From Aquimonas sp046318115 (GTDB lineage: Bacteria > Pseudomonadota > Gammaproteobacteria > Xanthomonadales > Xanthomonadaceae): a stretch of DNA of 64,000 bases. This document shows, piece after piece, positions 6,729 through 16,420 of this stretch; the stretch's first letter is position 1, and every line of letters starts with the position of its first letter. The stretch is taken from the NCBI GenBank assembly GCA_046318115.1, contig JBKCVA010000034.1, positions 1 to 64,000 of the forward strand. Direction: 5' to 3'. The translations under genes were made by a program, and so were the position numbers. A model generated the notes under the pieces. That model saw only the letters and a program-made list of their open reading frames with translations, did not search any database and was not told the origin of the DNA.

Positions 6729-8048
6729 TCAGCGCCCGCGCAGCCCCGGGCGACTGTCGCTGGCGTCGGCGCCGGGCTCGGTCTCGCCGCGCAGCACCCG
6801 GCCGATCAGTTCAAGGGTTCGCTCCACCGCGCCGCGCTCGTGTCCGACCGTGCGCTTGCAGGCTTCGCCCATCTGCGTGCGTCGATCCGGGTCGGCCAAC
6901 AGAGTCTGCAGGGTGCGCGAGAGATCTTCCGAATCGACTACCCGCAGCGCCGCGCCCCGCTCCAGCAGCAGGTCGGTGACCTCTTCGAAGTTGAACGTGT
7001 GCGGCCCCACCACCACCGGCACGCCCAGTGCCGCGGGCTCCAGCACGTTGTGGCCGCCGATCGCTTCCAGCGAGCCCGCCACAAAGGCGACGTCGGCGCA
7101 GGCGATGAAATTGACCAGCTCGCCCAGGGTATCGATGACGAAGCACTGGCTGTGCAGATCGGGTTCGTCGTCCTCGCTGCGGGTGCGGGTGGCGAACCCG
7201 TAGCTGCGGCACAGCTGCACCATCGGTTTGAAGCGCTCGGGATGGCGAGGCGCGACCAGCAGCAGGGCATCGGGAAAACGATGCAGAAGGCGCGAATGCG
7301 CTTCGATGATGGCGAGCTCCTCGCCTTCGTGGGTACTGGCGGCGATCCACACGGGCCGCTGCACGCCCCAGCGCACTCGCGCTTCCGCAGCGCGGGTGAA
7401 CAGCTCGGGCTTCACCTGCAGATCGAATTTCAGGTTGCCGACCACACGCAGACGCTCCGGACGTGCGCCCAGGCTGAGAAAGCGGTCCGCGTCCTGCTGC
7501 GACTGCGCGGCGACAAAGCGCGCACTGCGGATGGCTGCGCGGATGATCGGTCGCACCGGCCCGTAGCCGCGCAGCGACTTGTCGGACAGACGCGCGTTGG
7601 CTACCACCACCGGGATATCGGCCGCCTCGCAGGAGAGAAACAGGTTGGGCCAGATCTCGGTCTCCATCACCACCGCCAGCTGCGGTCGGGTGGCGGACAG
7701 GAAGCGTCGCACCGAGCCCGGCAGGTCGTAGGGCAGGTAGACGTGGAAAACGTCATCCCCCCAGAGCTGGCGCACGCGGTCCGAGCCCGTCGGCGTCACC
7801 GTGGTCAGCACGAAGGGCAGGTCGGCATAGCGTCGACGCAGGGCTTCCACCAGCGGCGCTGCCGCATTGACCTCGCCCACCGACACCGCATGCACCCAGA
7901 TGCTGCGCTCGAAGCCCGGCGCCTTGAAATGGCCAAAACGCTCGCGCCAGCGCGCGTAGTAGCCGGGCATGCGCAGCCCGCGCGCCAGCAGCCGATAGAA
8001 AATCAGCGGCGTCAGCAGGTACATCGCGAGCGTGTAGAGCAGGCGCAT
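6729..8048 (-). CDS. waaA: 3-deoxy-D-manno-octulosonic acid (Kdo) transferase
   Basis: 439 residues, normal for WaaA/KdtA, which adds Kdo to lipid IVA at the cytoplasmic face of the inner membrane in lipopolysaccharide core synthesis. An N-terminal membrane anchor (MRLLYTLAMYLLTPLIFYRLL) is followed by the N-terminal GT-B domain (WVHAVSVGEVNAAAPL with the catalytic Glu, VVMETEIWPNLF, ARLSDKSLRGY) and the C-terminal nucleotide-sugar domain (GNLKFD, WIAASTHEGEE, APRHPERF, GSLEAIGGHNVLEPAALGVPV, GPHTFNFEE). All expected signatures are present. The start is the ATG giving the anchor directly. Confidence 0.97.
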   Translation of the reverse strand: MRLLYTLAMYLLTPLIFYRLLARGLRMPGYYARWRERFGHFKAPGFERSIWVHAVSVGEVNAAAPLVEALRRRYADLPFVLTTVTPTGSDRVRQLWGDDVFHVYLPYDLPGSVRRFLSATRPQLAVVMETEIWPNLFLSCEAADIPVVVANARLSDKSLRGYGPVRPIIRAAIRSARFVAAQSQQDADRFLSLGARPERLRVVGNLKFDLQVKPELFTRAAEARVRWGVQRPVWIAASTHEGEELAIIEAHSRLLHRFPDALLLVAPRHPERFKPMVQLCRSYGFATRTRSEDDEPDLHSQCFVIDTLGELVNFIACADVAFVAGSLEAIGGHNVLEPAALGVPVVVGPHTFNFEEVTDLLLERGAALRVVDSEDLSRTLQTLLADPDRRTQMGEACKRTVGHERGAVERTLELIGRVLRGETEPGADASDSRPGLRGR

Positions 8049-8413
8049 GGGCGCGTACGGTCCTTCAGGGGCGTCGCAGGATAACAGGGGGTGGAATGCG
8101 CCCCGGAGCGTCAAAACCCAGCCCCCGCAGGCGCTGGACGTCCCACGGCTCGATTCACAGGGAGTGAAGTGCCTGTGAAATCCGACGCTGGTATGCTCGC
8201 CGCTAGCAGCCGGGTTCCATGGGGGACGCCCGGCCGGCGGTGCGCTGAACGCGCCCGCCCGCGCCAGTCCGGGGCCTTCGTCCGATCGAGGCATCCGTAC
8301 TGCCACGGCGTCCACGTGCCCAGCCGCGCGCTCGCCTCGAGGCGGACGCGGCCAGGCGCACTCACACCACCATGCCATCAGCGCCGGCCATGCCCGGCCG
8401 GGGGACACGTCGT
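8049..8413. promoter_or_regulatory. Divergent intergenic region with inverted repeat and extended -10 candidate
   Basis: This 365-bp gap separates waaA (left) from the subtilase gene (right). TTCACAGG (8154-8161) and CCTGTGAA (8172-8179) form a perfect 8-bp inverted repeat, an operator-like arrangement. Thirteen bases later TGGTATGCT gives an extended -10-like TATGCT at 8192-8197 reading toward the subtilase. A good -35 is not visible. Nothing else is recognised in the gap. Confidence 0.35.
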
Positions 8414-11400
8414 ATGCGTTTTCTGATTCCGGGTCTGCTTCTGCTGCCGCTCACCAGCTTCGCCGCCGAGGACGGCAAGCGCTGCGAGGTCTCCTTCGAC
8501 ACCGCCACTCTGGACGTCTGCAGCGGCGAGTTGACCCTCGCCCATGAGTCCCTGCGGCCGCTGGCGCGCGCGGACCGTGAATCCGCCTTCCGCATCGTCA
8601 AGTTCGATGCGCCGATCCGCGCCGAGCAGCGCCGTGCGCTGGAAGCGCTGGGGCTGGAGATCCTCGGCTACGCCCCGCACTACGCCTACCTGGTGCGGAT
8701 GGACGCAGCGCTCGAGCGACGCGTCAAGGACCTGCCGGGCGTGCTCTGGACCGGTGCCTTCCTGCCGGTCTGGAAGCTGGACATCAACCTCGCCAATGAC
8801 CTCGCGCTCGCGCTGGAGGGGGGCAAGGGCACCTCGATCTCCGCCGAGGCCGGCATCGAGCAGCTCAACGTGGCCCTGCAGCCCGGGGTGGATGCGACGC
8901 GCAGCCGCAGCAACCTGCCCGCGGCGACGGGCCTCGAGTATCTGCGGACAGAAAAGGGCTTCGACCACGAGCGCATGGTCATGCGCTTCGAGCGCAGCGA
9001 TCTCGCTACTGCGGTGATGGCTCTGGCGCGCGAACCCGAGGTGGGCTCCATCAGCCTGCGTTGGCCCATGCGGCTGCTCAATTCGCAGGCCGGCTGGCTG
9101 CATCAGAGCGGACAGCAGACGCCCGTCGCGGGATCGATGCCGGCCTTCGAGAACGGGCTGTTCGGCTGCGGCCAGATCATCGGCGCGGCCGACTCGGGCG
9201 TGCACGCCAGCCACTGCTCGTTCGCGGACGCGAGCTTCGGCCAGCCGGTCACCTCGGTCTGCGCGAGTGGCACCAACTGCGCGCCGGTCACCGCCAACTT
9301 CGCGCATCGCAAGATCGGCGCGCACTACAAGTGGGACGGCAGCACTTCCGGTGGCCCAGCAGACGGCGATGGGCATGGCACGCATGTGATGGCGAGCATC
9401 GCGGGCAACAACCTCGCCACGGGAGCAGTGGACTGCTCGGCACGGACCAGCCCGGGAGGAATCACCGACCTCGATGGCAGCGCGCCCGGCGCCAAGCTGG
9501 TCTCGCAGGAAATGGGCCCCGGCCTCGAGTACCTGAACAATCTCGGGGGCACCATCTTCCACGCCGCCGAGGTGGCCTACCAGAACGGCGCCCGCATCCA
9601 CAGCAACTCATGGGGCGGCGGCTGTCGGAACGCCAACAACGCCTGTATCGCGGGCTGCCAGGTGGAGTACGACAGCTTCACCCGCGACGCCGATGCAGTG
9701 GTCTGGCAGAACCCGCAGCTCGCAGTGCTGGTCGCGGCGGGCAACAGCGGCGGGCTGGGCGGCAGTACGGGCTGCGGCCCGGGCGCCGATGTCGGCTCGC
9801 CCGGCAACGCCAAGAACGTGTTCTCGATCGGCAGCAACAGCCGCGGCACTGCAGGCAACAACATGTCGAGCTTCTCCTCGCGCGGACCCACTCAGGATCG
9901 CCGGCTGAAGCCGGACATGACCGCGCAGGGCGGCAGCATCATTTCCGCCTCGGTCAGCGCCTGCGGCACGATGCCGATGAGCGGCACGTCGATGGCGACC
10001 CCGACCGCGGCCGGCCTCGCAGCCCTGGTGCGCGAGTACCTGCAGCGCGGCTTCTATCCGAGCGGGATCGAGAATCCGGACCACGCGCTGCCCACGCCTT
10101 CGGCCGCCCTCGTCAAGGCGATCCTCGTCAACGGTGCGCAGGAAATCACCGGCACCGGCACCACCGGCGGCGCCCCCAGCCAGTCGCAGGGCTGGGGCCG
10201 CATCAATCTGGGCAACAGCCTGTACTTCAACCAGGACACCCGCTCGTTGTGGCTGGAGGACAACGCCGCCGGTCTGGAGACGAACGGCGTCTTCAGCCAC
10301 GTCCTTTCGGTGGAAGCCGGTGCCCCCCTGATCGTCACCCTGGCGTGGCACGACGCTCCGGCGCTGGTCAATGCCAATCCCCATGGTGTGAACCAGCTGC
10401 GCCTGGAGGTGCAGGCACCCAACGGTGACGTCTGGACGCAGAAGCTGCCGGCGGGCGGTGGCTTGACCAACCCCAACCCGGTCGTCGACACCAGCACCAG
10501 CGACTATGACGATCGCAACAACGTGCACAGCATCGAACTGCCGACGCCGGTCACCGGCAGCTACACGGTCCGCGTGCGCGGCATCCAGGTGGCCCAGGGG
10601 CCCCAGCCCTTCGCCGTGACTGCGACAGGGAAACTGCTCGGACTGACGGCACCCGATTTCATCCTGCAGGCGAGTGCCGCGCAGGCCGGCATCTGCGCCG
10701 GTCAACCGCTGAGCGTGAACGTGGGCGCCACCGCGTTCGAGGGCTTCAACGATCCGGTCACGCTGGCCCAGACAGGTCTGCCCGCGGGCTTGAGCGCCAA
10801 TTTCTCGGTGAACCCGCTGGTCCCGAGCGTCCCGGCCGCCACCAGCGTGCTGGCCGTCGGCAATACCGGCACGCTGCCCGCGGGGGTCCTGAGCTTCAAT
10901 CTCACGGCGGCTTCAAACGGCCCCGGCTTTCCGGCCACCTCCAAGAGCCGCACGATCAGCGTGCAGGTGGATGCCGAGCCGCCCGTTGCGGTCGTGCTTG
11001 CGGCGCCGGCGGATGCGGCCGTGAACCAGTCCCTGCGTCCCAACTTGAGCTGGGATGCGATTCCGGGCGCCACGGGCTACCGCGTGCAGATCGCCGACAA
11101 TCCCCAGTTCAACACCCCGGTGGTGGATGTGACCCAGCCGGGCACGAGCTATACGCCAGGCACGGCGCTGGCGTCGAGCACGCAGTACTTCTGGCGCGTG
11201 TCGGCCAGCAACCGCTGCGGCGCGGGCAGCGTCTCCTCCACGCGCAGCTTCACCACCAGCAACATGATCTGCAGCGAGCCTGCACTTGGCATCCCGGACA
11301 ACAACACCACCGGCGTGACTTCGCTGCTGAACGTGGCCAGCACCGGCGCGCTGTCCGGTCTGAGGCTCGGCCTGAAGATCGACCACATCTACATCGGTGA

Positions 11401-11755
11401 CCTGCGTGTGTGGCTGAGCAAGGGCGCGACCACGGTGGAGCTGCTGAACCGTCCCGGCTCGTCCGCCTGCAGCGGCAACAACCTGGACATCGTCCTTGCA
11501 GATGGTGCCCCGCTCAGCGTGCAGACGAACTGCACCGGCAGCACGCCGGCCTACACCACCGGAGCCGAGTACGCGCCGGCGAACCCGCTGGCCGCCTTCA
11601 CTGGCACCGAACTGTCTGGCCAGTGGTCGCTCCGAGTCAGCGACAGCGCATCCCTGGACACGGGGCAGCTCGTTCGCTGGTGTCTGCTGCCGGCGGCGCC
11701 CGCGGTCGCTCCGGAGATCTTCAAACACGGCTTCGAGGCCGCGCCGCAACCGTAA
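8414..11755 (+). CDS. Secreted subtilisin-like (S8) serine protease with FN3 and P/Homo B domains
   Basis: 1113 residues from the ATG preceded by GGGGGA, which gives the signal peptide MRFLIPGLLLLPLTSFAAED. A prodomain-like region extends to about residue 240. The S8 catalytic triad is visible as D260 (GAADSGVH), H321 (GDGHGTHVMAS) and S526 (SGTSMATP). Residues about 690-850 hold beta-sandwich sequence. A fibronectin type III domain is at about 855-950 (YRVQIADNPQF, TQYFWRVSASNRCG), then a proprotein-convertase P domain at 955-1095 (HIYIGDLRVWLSKG, GQWSLRVSDSASLDTGQLVRW). The extreme C-terminus is IFKHGFEAAPQP, a short tail seen on secreted proteins of related bacteria. Probably an extracellular scavenging protease. 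Confidence 0.95.
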   Translation: MRFLIPGLLLLPLTSFAAEDGKRCEVSFDTATLDVCSGELTLAHESLRPLARADRESAFRIVKFDAPIRAEQRRALEALGLEILGYAPHYAYLVRMDAALERRVKDLPGVLWTGAFLPVWKLDINLANDLALALEGGKGTSISAEAGIEQLNVALQPGVDATRSRSNLPAATGLEYLRTEKGFDHERMVMRFERSDLATAVMALAREPEVGSISLRWPMRLLNSQAGWLHQSGQQTPVAGSMPAFENGLFGCGQIIGAADSGVHASHCSFADASFGQPVTSVCASGTNCAPVTANFAHRKIGAHYKWDGSTSGGPADGDGHGTHVMASIAGNNLATGAVDCSARTSPGGITDLDGSAPGAKLVSQEMGPGLEYLNNLGGTIFHAAEVAYQNGARIHSNSWGGGCRNANNACIAGCQVEYDSFTRDADAVVWQNPQLAVLVAAGNSGGLGGSTGCGPGADVGSPGNAKNVFSIGSNSRGTAGNNMSSFSSRGPTQDRRLKPDMTAQGGSIISASVSACGTMPMSGTSMATPTAAGLAALVREYLQRGFYPSGIENPDHALPTPSAALVKAILVNGAQEITGTGTTGGAPSQSQGWGRINLGNSLYFNQDTRSLWLEDNAAGLETNGVFSHVLSVEAGAPLIVTLAWHDAPALVNANPHGVNQLRLEVQAPNGDVWTQKLPAGGGLTNPNPVVDTSTSDYDDRNNVHSIELPTPVTGSYTVRVRGIQVAQGPQPFAVTATGKLLGLTAPDFILQASAAQAGICAGQPLSVNVGATAFEGFNDPVTLAQTGLPAGLSANFSVNPLVPSVPAATSVLAVGNTGTLPAGVLSFNLTAASNGPGFPATSKSRTISVQVDAEPPVAVVLAAPADAAVNQSLRPNLSWDAIPGATGYRVQIADNPQFNTPVVDVTQPGTSYTPGTALASSTQYFWRVSASNRCGAGSVSSTRSFTTSNMICSEPALGIPDNNTTGVTSLLNVASTGALSGLRLGLKIDHIYIGDLRVWLSKGATTVELLNRPGSSACSGNNLDIVLADGAPLSVQTNCTGSTPAYTTGAEYAPANPLAAFTGTELSGQWSLRVSDSASLDTGQLVRWCLLPAAPAVAPEIFKHGFEAAPQP

Positions 11756-12245
11756 GCGATGGTGCGGGCCACGGCCTGCGGGCCGCATGGACACCTCGCA
11801 CGCGCCGGGGCCGGGCCTTCAAGGTCCGGCCCCGGTCTTCTCCGGGTACCCGGCGCGAACTCTCGCCTCGCCCCAACCTGCAGCGCGGCGCTGGGCGCAT
11901 GTGAACAGGGCAACAGCAGAGCATCCCCTGCTCGCCAGACTCCCTTGAATCCACGTACCGCGCTTTGCCGCGAACGCACAGAGACGCCCTCGCTACGGCG
12001 CGTCTGAGTCTTTACACCCGCTTCGAATCGACATCGTTGACTGCGACCACGCGGGCGGAGTGGCACGGCGCCCCTGGACCAGGACGGAGATTGCGCCGCT
12101 AGCCGATCAAGATTTCAAAGCGTGCAGAGACGGCTCGACGGCGCCCTTGTCGACCGGCTGCGACGCTGTCTGAGGTCAGCCGGAGGCGTCTGCATTCGGT
12201 GGGCGCTGGTGCATGGGGCAGGCGCGCCCGGAGCGCACCGGACGA
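11756..12245. other. Intergenic region between convergent subtilase and phosphomannomutase genes
   Basis: A 490-bp gap. Apart from the hairpin near its left end I see no gene, RNA or repeat in it. Short open frames here lack a ribosome-binding site and recognisable protein features. Confidence 0.6.
11805..11835 (+). terminator. Strong hairpin downstream of the subtilase gene
   Basis: CCGGGGCCGG (11805-11814) pairs perfectly with CCGGCCCCGG (11826-11835), and CCTT/AAGG inside extends the stem. It starts 50 bp after the protease stop. Only a short pyrimidine run (TCTTCT) follows, so the U-tract is weak, but the position and stem strength fit transcription termination. Confidence 0.6.
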
Positions 12246-14576
12246 TCAGAACGGCAGCTGCAGGCTCGGATCGAGGGCCAGAAGCTGGGCGCGGAAGGCG
12301 TCCTGGATGCGCGCCAGCGCCGGCTCGTTGTCCGCGTCGAAGCGCAGCACGAGGCAGGGCGTGGTATTGGAGCAGCGCACCAGCCCCCAGCCATCCGGCC
12401 AATCGGCGCGGATCCCATCGATGGTCGCGAACTTTGCGCCCTCGAACTTGGCACGCTGCGCAAACTTGTCCATGAAGACGTAGTGGGCGCCCTCCGCCAT
12501 CTTGATCTTGAGCTCCGGCGTGGAGACGCCCTTGGGCAGCTCGGCAAACACCTCGACTGGCTCGCGGCCATCGGCAGAGAGGATTTCCAGCAGCCGGGCC
12601 GCCGAGTAGATGCCGTCATCGAAGCCGAACCAGCGTTCGCGGAAGAAGAAGTGGCCGCTCATCTCACCGGCCAGCTCGGCCTCGGTCTCGCGCATCTTGG
12701 CCTTGATCAGCGAGTGTCCGGTCTTCCACATGATCGGGCTGCCGCCATTGCGCAGCACATGGCCGGCCAGGTGCCCGGTGCACTTGACGTCATAGATGAT
12801 CGCCGCGCCCGGGTTGCGGCTCAGCACGTCCTGGGCGAACAGCATCAGAAGACGATCGGGGAAGATGTTCTCGCCTTCCGCACTGACCACGCCGAGGCGG
12901 TCGCCATCTCCGTCGAAGGCGATGCCGAGGTCGAACCCGAGGCGCTTCACCATCGTGGTGAGATCGCGCAGGTTCTCGGGCTCGGAGGGATCCGGGTGGT
13001 GGTTGGGGAAGTGCCCGTCAACATCGCAGTACAGCGGCTCGACCTCGCAGCCGATGGCCTCCAGCACCGCGGGAGCAATCACGCCAGCGACTCCATTGCC
13101 GCAGTCCACGACCACCCGCAGGCGCCGCTCCAACTGCACGTCGCCACTGATCCGCGAGACATAGTCGTCGAGGATGTCGAACTGCTGCAGGCCGCCGTTG
13201 CCGCCCTCTTCCACGCGCCCCTCGGCGATTCGCGCATACAGGTCCTGGATCGCGCCGCCATGCAGGGTTTCGCCCCCCACGACGATCTTGAAGCCGTTGT
13301 AGTCGGGGGGATTGTGGCTGCCGGTCAGGGCGATGCAGCAGCCGGTGTTGAGCTGGAAAGCGCCGAAATAGACCACAGGGGTCGGCGCCATACCGATGTC
13401 GATCACGTCGCGACCCGCAGCGCGCAGTCCCTCGATCAGCGCCTCCGACAGGCTCGGCCCGGACAGGCGGCCGTCGCGCCCGACCACGATCTCGCGCAGC
13501 CCCTGCTCGGCCATCAGGCTGCCTACCGCCTGACCGATCAGGCGGGCCACGCTTTCGTCGAGGCTCTGGCCAACCACGCCGCGGATGTCGTACGCGCGGA
13601 AGATCGAGCGGTCCACGTTGACGTTGCCACGTGCCTTGGGCGCGGCGGCGGCGCTGGCCGGCGCCGGAGTCGCCTTGGCGTCCGATTTGGGCTGCTGGGC
13701 GAGAGTCTGCGCGAAGGTCGGCTCGTCCCCGCGCACCGGCGCGGCGTGGAAGCCAGGGTCACGCCGAAGCTGCCACACCAGCAGGATGCCGAGCAGGATG
13801 GTGATCAGGCCCAGTCCCACCTGCATGCGGGGGGCATAGGGAATCAGGGTCACGACCGGAGGGGTGGCGATGCCCATCAGCAGGCCGCTGCCGTCGATGG
13901 CGACGGCATTCGCCTCGTCGCCCAGGCCCTGGGCTCCGGCGCTCACCAGCACGGTCGCATCGGTCCGCAGGTCGAGGTAGCCGCCGGGCAGGTCGGCCGC
14001 ACGGATCTGCTCCAGGTAAGCCGCGATCGGGAACTCGGCCAGGATGACGCCAAGCACGCGCCCCTCCTCGCGCGCCGGAGCGGCAATGCCCATCACCACG
14101 TCCGTCCCACGGCCGATCGGCCCGACCACGGCGCCCTCGGCGACACGCGCACGGTTCAGCAGCTGGAGGCGGCTGAAGCCGATTCCGGCGATGTCCTGTT
14201 CGAAGACCTCGTCCAGCTTGGCGCTGTATGCAGTCAGGCTGGGCGCATCGTTCCAGACCCGCACAGCGCGCTCCTTGGCGGAGTCGAGCGCGCCTGCGGC
14301 GAGATCCGCTCGCAGATAGGGGTCGTTGACCGCGCGCTCGATCCGGCGGGTGCGAGCGGCGATGTCATCGCCGATGGTTTCCGCCAGACTGGCGCGCAGG
14401 GCCTCAAGGCGCGGCCCCGCGCGCTCGCTCTGCCAAGCAAGAACGCCCTGCCAGATGATCAGCAGGCCGCCGACCAGGGCCACCAACGCGACGCCAAAGT
14501 ACACAGGTCGCCGCAGCGCCAGCACCTCGGGCGGCAGCTGCATCGGTTCCTTCTGCTTCTTCCTGCGCTTGGCCAT
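12246..14576 (-). CDS. algC: Phosphomannomutase/phosphoglucomutase with membrane-anchored N-terminal sensor-like extension
   Basis: 776 residues, some 310 longer than a plain mutase. The N-terminus has a membrane segment at about 25-47 (VYFGVALVALVGGLLIIWQGVL), a periplasmic domain, and a second membrane segment near 255-270 (LGLITILLGILLVWQL), then a Pro/Ala linker. The C-terminal mutase has its four signatures: the RAYDIRG start, the phosphoserine loop TGSHNPP, the metal-binding loop DGDGDRLG, the sugar-binding GEMSGH and the phosphate-binding RCSNTTP. The enzyme interconverts hexose 1- and 6-phosphates for LPS and exopolysaccharide precursors. Long membrane-linked versions are known in xanthomonads and pseudomonads. 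AGGGGAAG precedes the start. Confidence 0.93.
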   Translation of the reverse strand: MAKRRKKQKEPMQLPPEVLALRRPVYFGVALVALVGGLLIIWQGVLAWQSERAGPRLEALRASLAETIGDDIAARTRRIERAVNDPYLRADLAAGALDSAKERAVRVWNDAPSLTAYSAKLDEVFEQDIAGIGFSRLQLLNRARVAEGAVVGPIGRGTDVVMGIAAPAREEGRVLGVILAEFPIAAYLEQIRAADLPGGYLDLRTDATVLVSAGAQGLGDEANAVAIDGSGLLMGIATPPVVTLIPYAPRMQVGLGLITILLGILLVWQLRRDPGFHAAPVRGDEPTFAQTLAQQPKSDAKATPAPASAAAAPKARGNVNVDRSIFRAYDIRGVVGQSLDESVARLIGQAVGSLMAEQGLREIVVGRDGRLSGPSLSEALIEGLRAAGRDVIDIGMAPTPVVYFGAFQLNTGCCIALTGSHNPPDYNGFKIVVGGETLHGGAIQDLYARIAEGRVEEGGNGGLQQFDILDDYVSRISGDVQLERRLRVVVDCGNGVAGVIAPAVLEAIGCEVEPLYCDVDGHFPNHHPDPSEPENLRDLTTMVKRLGFDLGIAFDGDGDRLGVVSAEGENIFPDRLLMLFAQDVLSRNPGAAIIYDVKCTGHLAGHVLRNGGSPIMWKTGHSLIKAKMRETEAELAGEMSGHFFFRERWFGFDDGIYSAARLLEILSADGREPVEVFAELPKGVSTPELKIKMAEGAHYVFMDKFAQRAKFEGAKFATIDGIRADWPDGWGLVRCSNTTPCLVLRFDADNEPALARIQDAFRAQLLALDPSLQLPF

Positions 14577-14630
14577 CGCCCCGTTCTTCCCCTGTGACCC
14601 GGGGCGGTCCGCCCGGGCTCCTGTGTGTCT

Positions 14631-15095
14631 TCAACGGACTCCGGTGTGACCGAAGCCGCCCTCGCCGCGCGCGCTGGCCTCGAAGGCCTCGACGCGCCGC
14701 AGCTCAACCCGCTGAACCGGCATCACCACCAGCTGCGCCACGCGATCCCCAGGGGCGATCTGACAGACCTGCGCACTTCGATTCCACAGACTGATCATCA
14801 GTGCTCCCTGGTAATCGGCGTCGATCAGCCCCACCAGATTGCCCAGCACCAGTCCCTGCTTGTGCCCCAGCCCGGAGCGCGGCAGCACGACCGCGCACAA
14901 GCCCGGATCGTTCAAATGTATCGCAATGCCCGAGGGCACCAGCACCGATTCCCCGGGCTGCAGGGCAAGCGGCGCGTCCAGCATGGCGCGCAGATCCAGC
15001 CCCGCCGAACCGGCGGTCGCGTACTCCGGCAGCGGGAACTCGGTGCCGAGGCGTGCATCCAGCACCCTCAGGGCCACCGGCACCGGCGTGCTCAT
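14631..15095 (-). CDS. dut: dUTP diphosphatase (dUTPase)
   Basis: 154 residues, standard for trimeric dUTPase, which hydrolyses dUTP to dUMP and diphosphate. All five family motifs are present: AGLDLRAM, PRSGLGHKQGLVLGN, GLIDADYQGAL with the catalytic Asp, RVAQLVVMPV, and the C-terminal GEGGFGHTG loop that closes over the nucleotide. The start codon overlaps the coaBC stop by four bases. The gene order coaBC-dut-phosphomannomutase is conserved in many gammaproteobacteria. Confidence 0.97.
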   Translation of the reverse strand: MSTPVPVALRVLDARLGTEFPLPEYATAGSAGLDLRAMLDAPLALQPGESVLVPSGIAIHLNDPGLCAVVLPRSGLGHKQGLVLGNLVGLIDADYQGALMISLWNRSAQVCQIAPGDRVAQLVVMPVQRVELRRVEAFEASARGEGGFGHTGVR

Positions 15096-16303
15096 CGCCG
15101 GCCCCCAAGTCGCTCCGCGATGATCTCCAGCAAGAGACGGGCCACCTCCGCCTTGGGCGCGGTCTCGATGCGCGCGCGCCCGTCCTTCCAGAGAACGGTG
15201 AGGGCATTGCTCTCGCTCTCGAAGCCGAGGCCCGGTGCGGCGACATCGTTCGCCGCGATCAGGTCAAGGCCCTTGCGCTCCAGCTTGTCGCGGGCATAGG
15301 TCTCGACGTCGCGGGTTTCAGCGGCAAATCCGACCACCAGCGGCCGAATCTGACGCGCGGCGGCCTCGGCGACGATGTCCGGATTGCGCACGCAGTCGAT
15401 GCTGATGGTGTCAGCCGACTTCTTGATCTTCTGTGGGGCGCATTCGCGCGGGCGATAGTCGGCAACGGCAGCCGCTGCGATGAACACATCGACGCCGTCG
15501 AGACGCTCCAGCACGGCCTCGCGCATCTGCGCCGCAGAGCGGACATTGATGCGCTCCACGCCCGCAGGTGTCGGCAGCACCACGGGGCCGGCGATCAGGG
15601 TCACCTGGGCGCCGGAGGCCGCCGCCGCCTCGGCCAGGGCGAAGCCCATCTTCCCGGAGCTGCGATTGCCGAGGAAGCGCACCGGGTCGATGTCCTCGAA
15701 GGTCGGACCGGCATTGATCAGCAGTCGACGCCCGGCAAGCCCCCCCACGCGCGGAGTCAGGGCCGCGAGCGCGGCGGCGGCGATGTCGGCGGGTTCGAGC
15801 ATGCGTCCCTCACCGGTCTCGCCGCAGGCCTGTTCGCCCACGCCGGGACCAAGCACCCGCGCACCGCGCGACCTCAGCGCCTCGACGTTGGCCTGCGTAG
15901 CGGGATGCGCCCACATCAGGCGGTTCATCGCCGGCGCCAACCACAATGGACGGTCGGAGGCGAGGCAGAGCGTGGTCAGCAGGTCGTCAGCGCGGCCCTG
16001 TGCGAGCCGCGCCAGCAGATCGGCCGTGGCCGGTGCCAGCAGGATAAGGTCGGCCCAGCGGGCCAGTTCGATGTGGCCCATCGCCGCTTCGGCCGCCGCG
16101 TCCCAGAGGGAGTCCCGGACCGGCCTACCCGATAGCGCCTGCAGGGTCAGCGGTCCGATGAACTGGCGGGCGCTGGCGGTCATCACCACCTGTACCTCGG
16201 CACCGCCGGCACGCAGAAGGCGCACCAGCTCGGCCGACTTGTAGGCGGCGATGCCACCGGAAACGCCCAGAAGAATGCGCCGCGCGGAGGAAGCTGCGGT
16301 CAC
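15092..16303 (-). CDS. coaBC: Bifunctional phosphopantothenoylcysteine decarboxylase / phosphopantothenate-cysteine ligase
   Basis: 403 residues covering both steps from 4'-phosphopantothenate to 4'-phosphopantetheine in CoA synthesis. The N-terminal flavoprotein CoaC domain (residues 1-190) shows ILLGVSGGIAAYKSAELVR, the catalytic-loop histidine region MGHIELARWADLILLAPATA and LAPAMNRLMW. The CoaB domain (about 195-400) shows LLINAGPTFEDIDPVRFLGNRSSGKMG, the diagnostic ligase start, and later DYRP, KIKK and LVVGFAAET. Promoter region lies in the 117-bp gap shared with divergent radC. Confidence 0.97.
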   Translation of the reverse strand: MTAASSARRILLGVSGGIAAYKSAELVRLLRAGGAEVQVVMTASARQFIGPLTLQALSGRPVRDSLWDAAAEAAMGHIELARWADLILLAPATADLLARLAQGRADDLLTTLCLASDRPLWLAPAMNRLMWAHPATQANVEALRSRGARVLGPGVGEQACGETGEGRMLEPADIAAAALAALTPRVGGLAGRRLLINAGPTFEDIDPVRFLGNRSSGKMGFALAEAAAASGAQVTLIAGPVVLPTPAGVERINVRSAAQMREAVLERLDGVDVFIAAAAVADYRPRECAPQKIKKSADTISIDCVRNPDIVAEAAARQIRPLVVGFAAETRDVETYARDKLERKGLDLIAANDVAAPGLGFESESNALTVLWKDGRARIETAPKAEVARLLLEIIAERLGGRR

Positions 16304-16420
16304 AGGAAAAGTCCTACCCCGAAAACGGCCGATAGATTACCCGAAAGGGCTGGTCTCTCCGGGAGTCGACACCGGGCAAGGCGGGCACGCTGTCGCACTT
16401 CGCACCCAGACCATGCCCGT

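Noticed and set aside
8049..8413. Cyclic di-GMP or other riboswitch before the subtilase
   Set aside because: No recognisable conserved riboswitch core was found; only a short inverted repeat and a possible -10 element.
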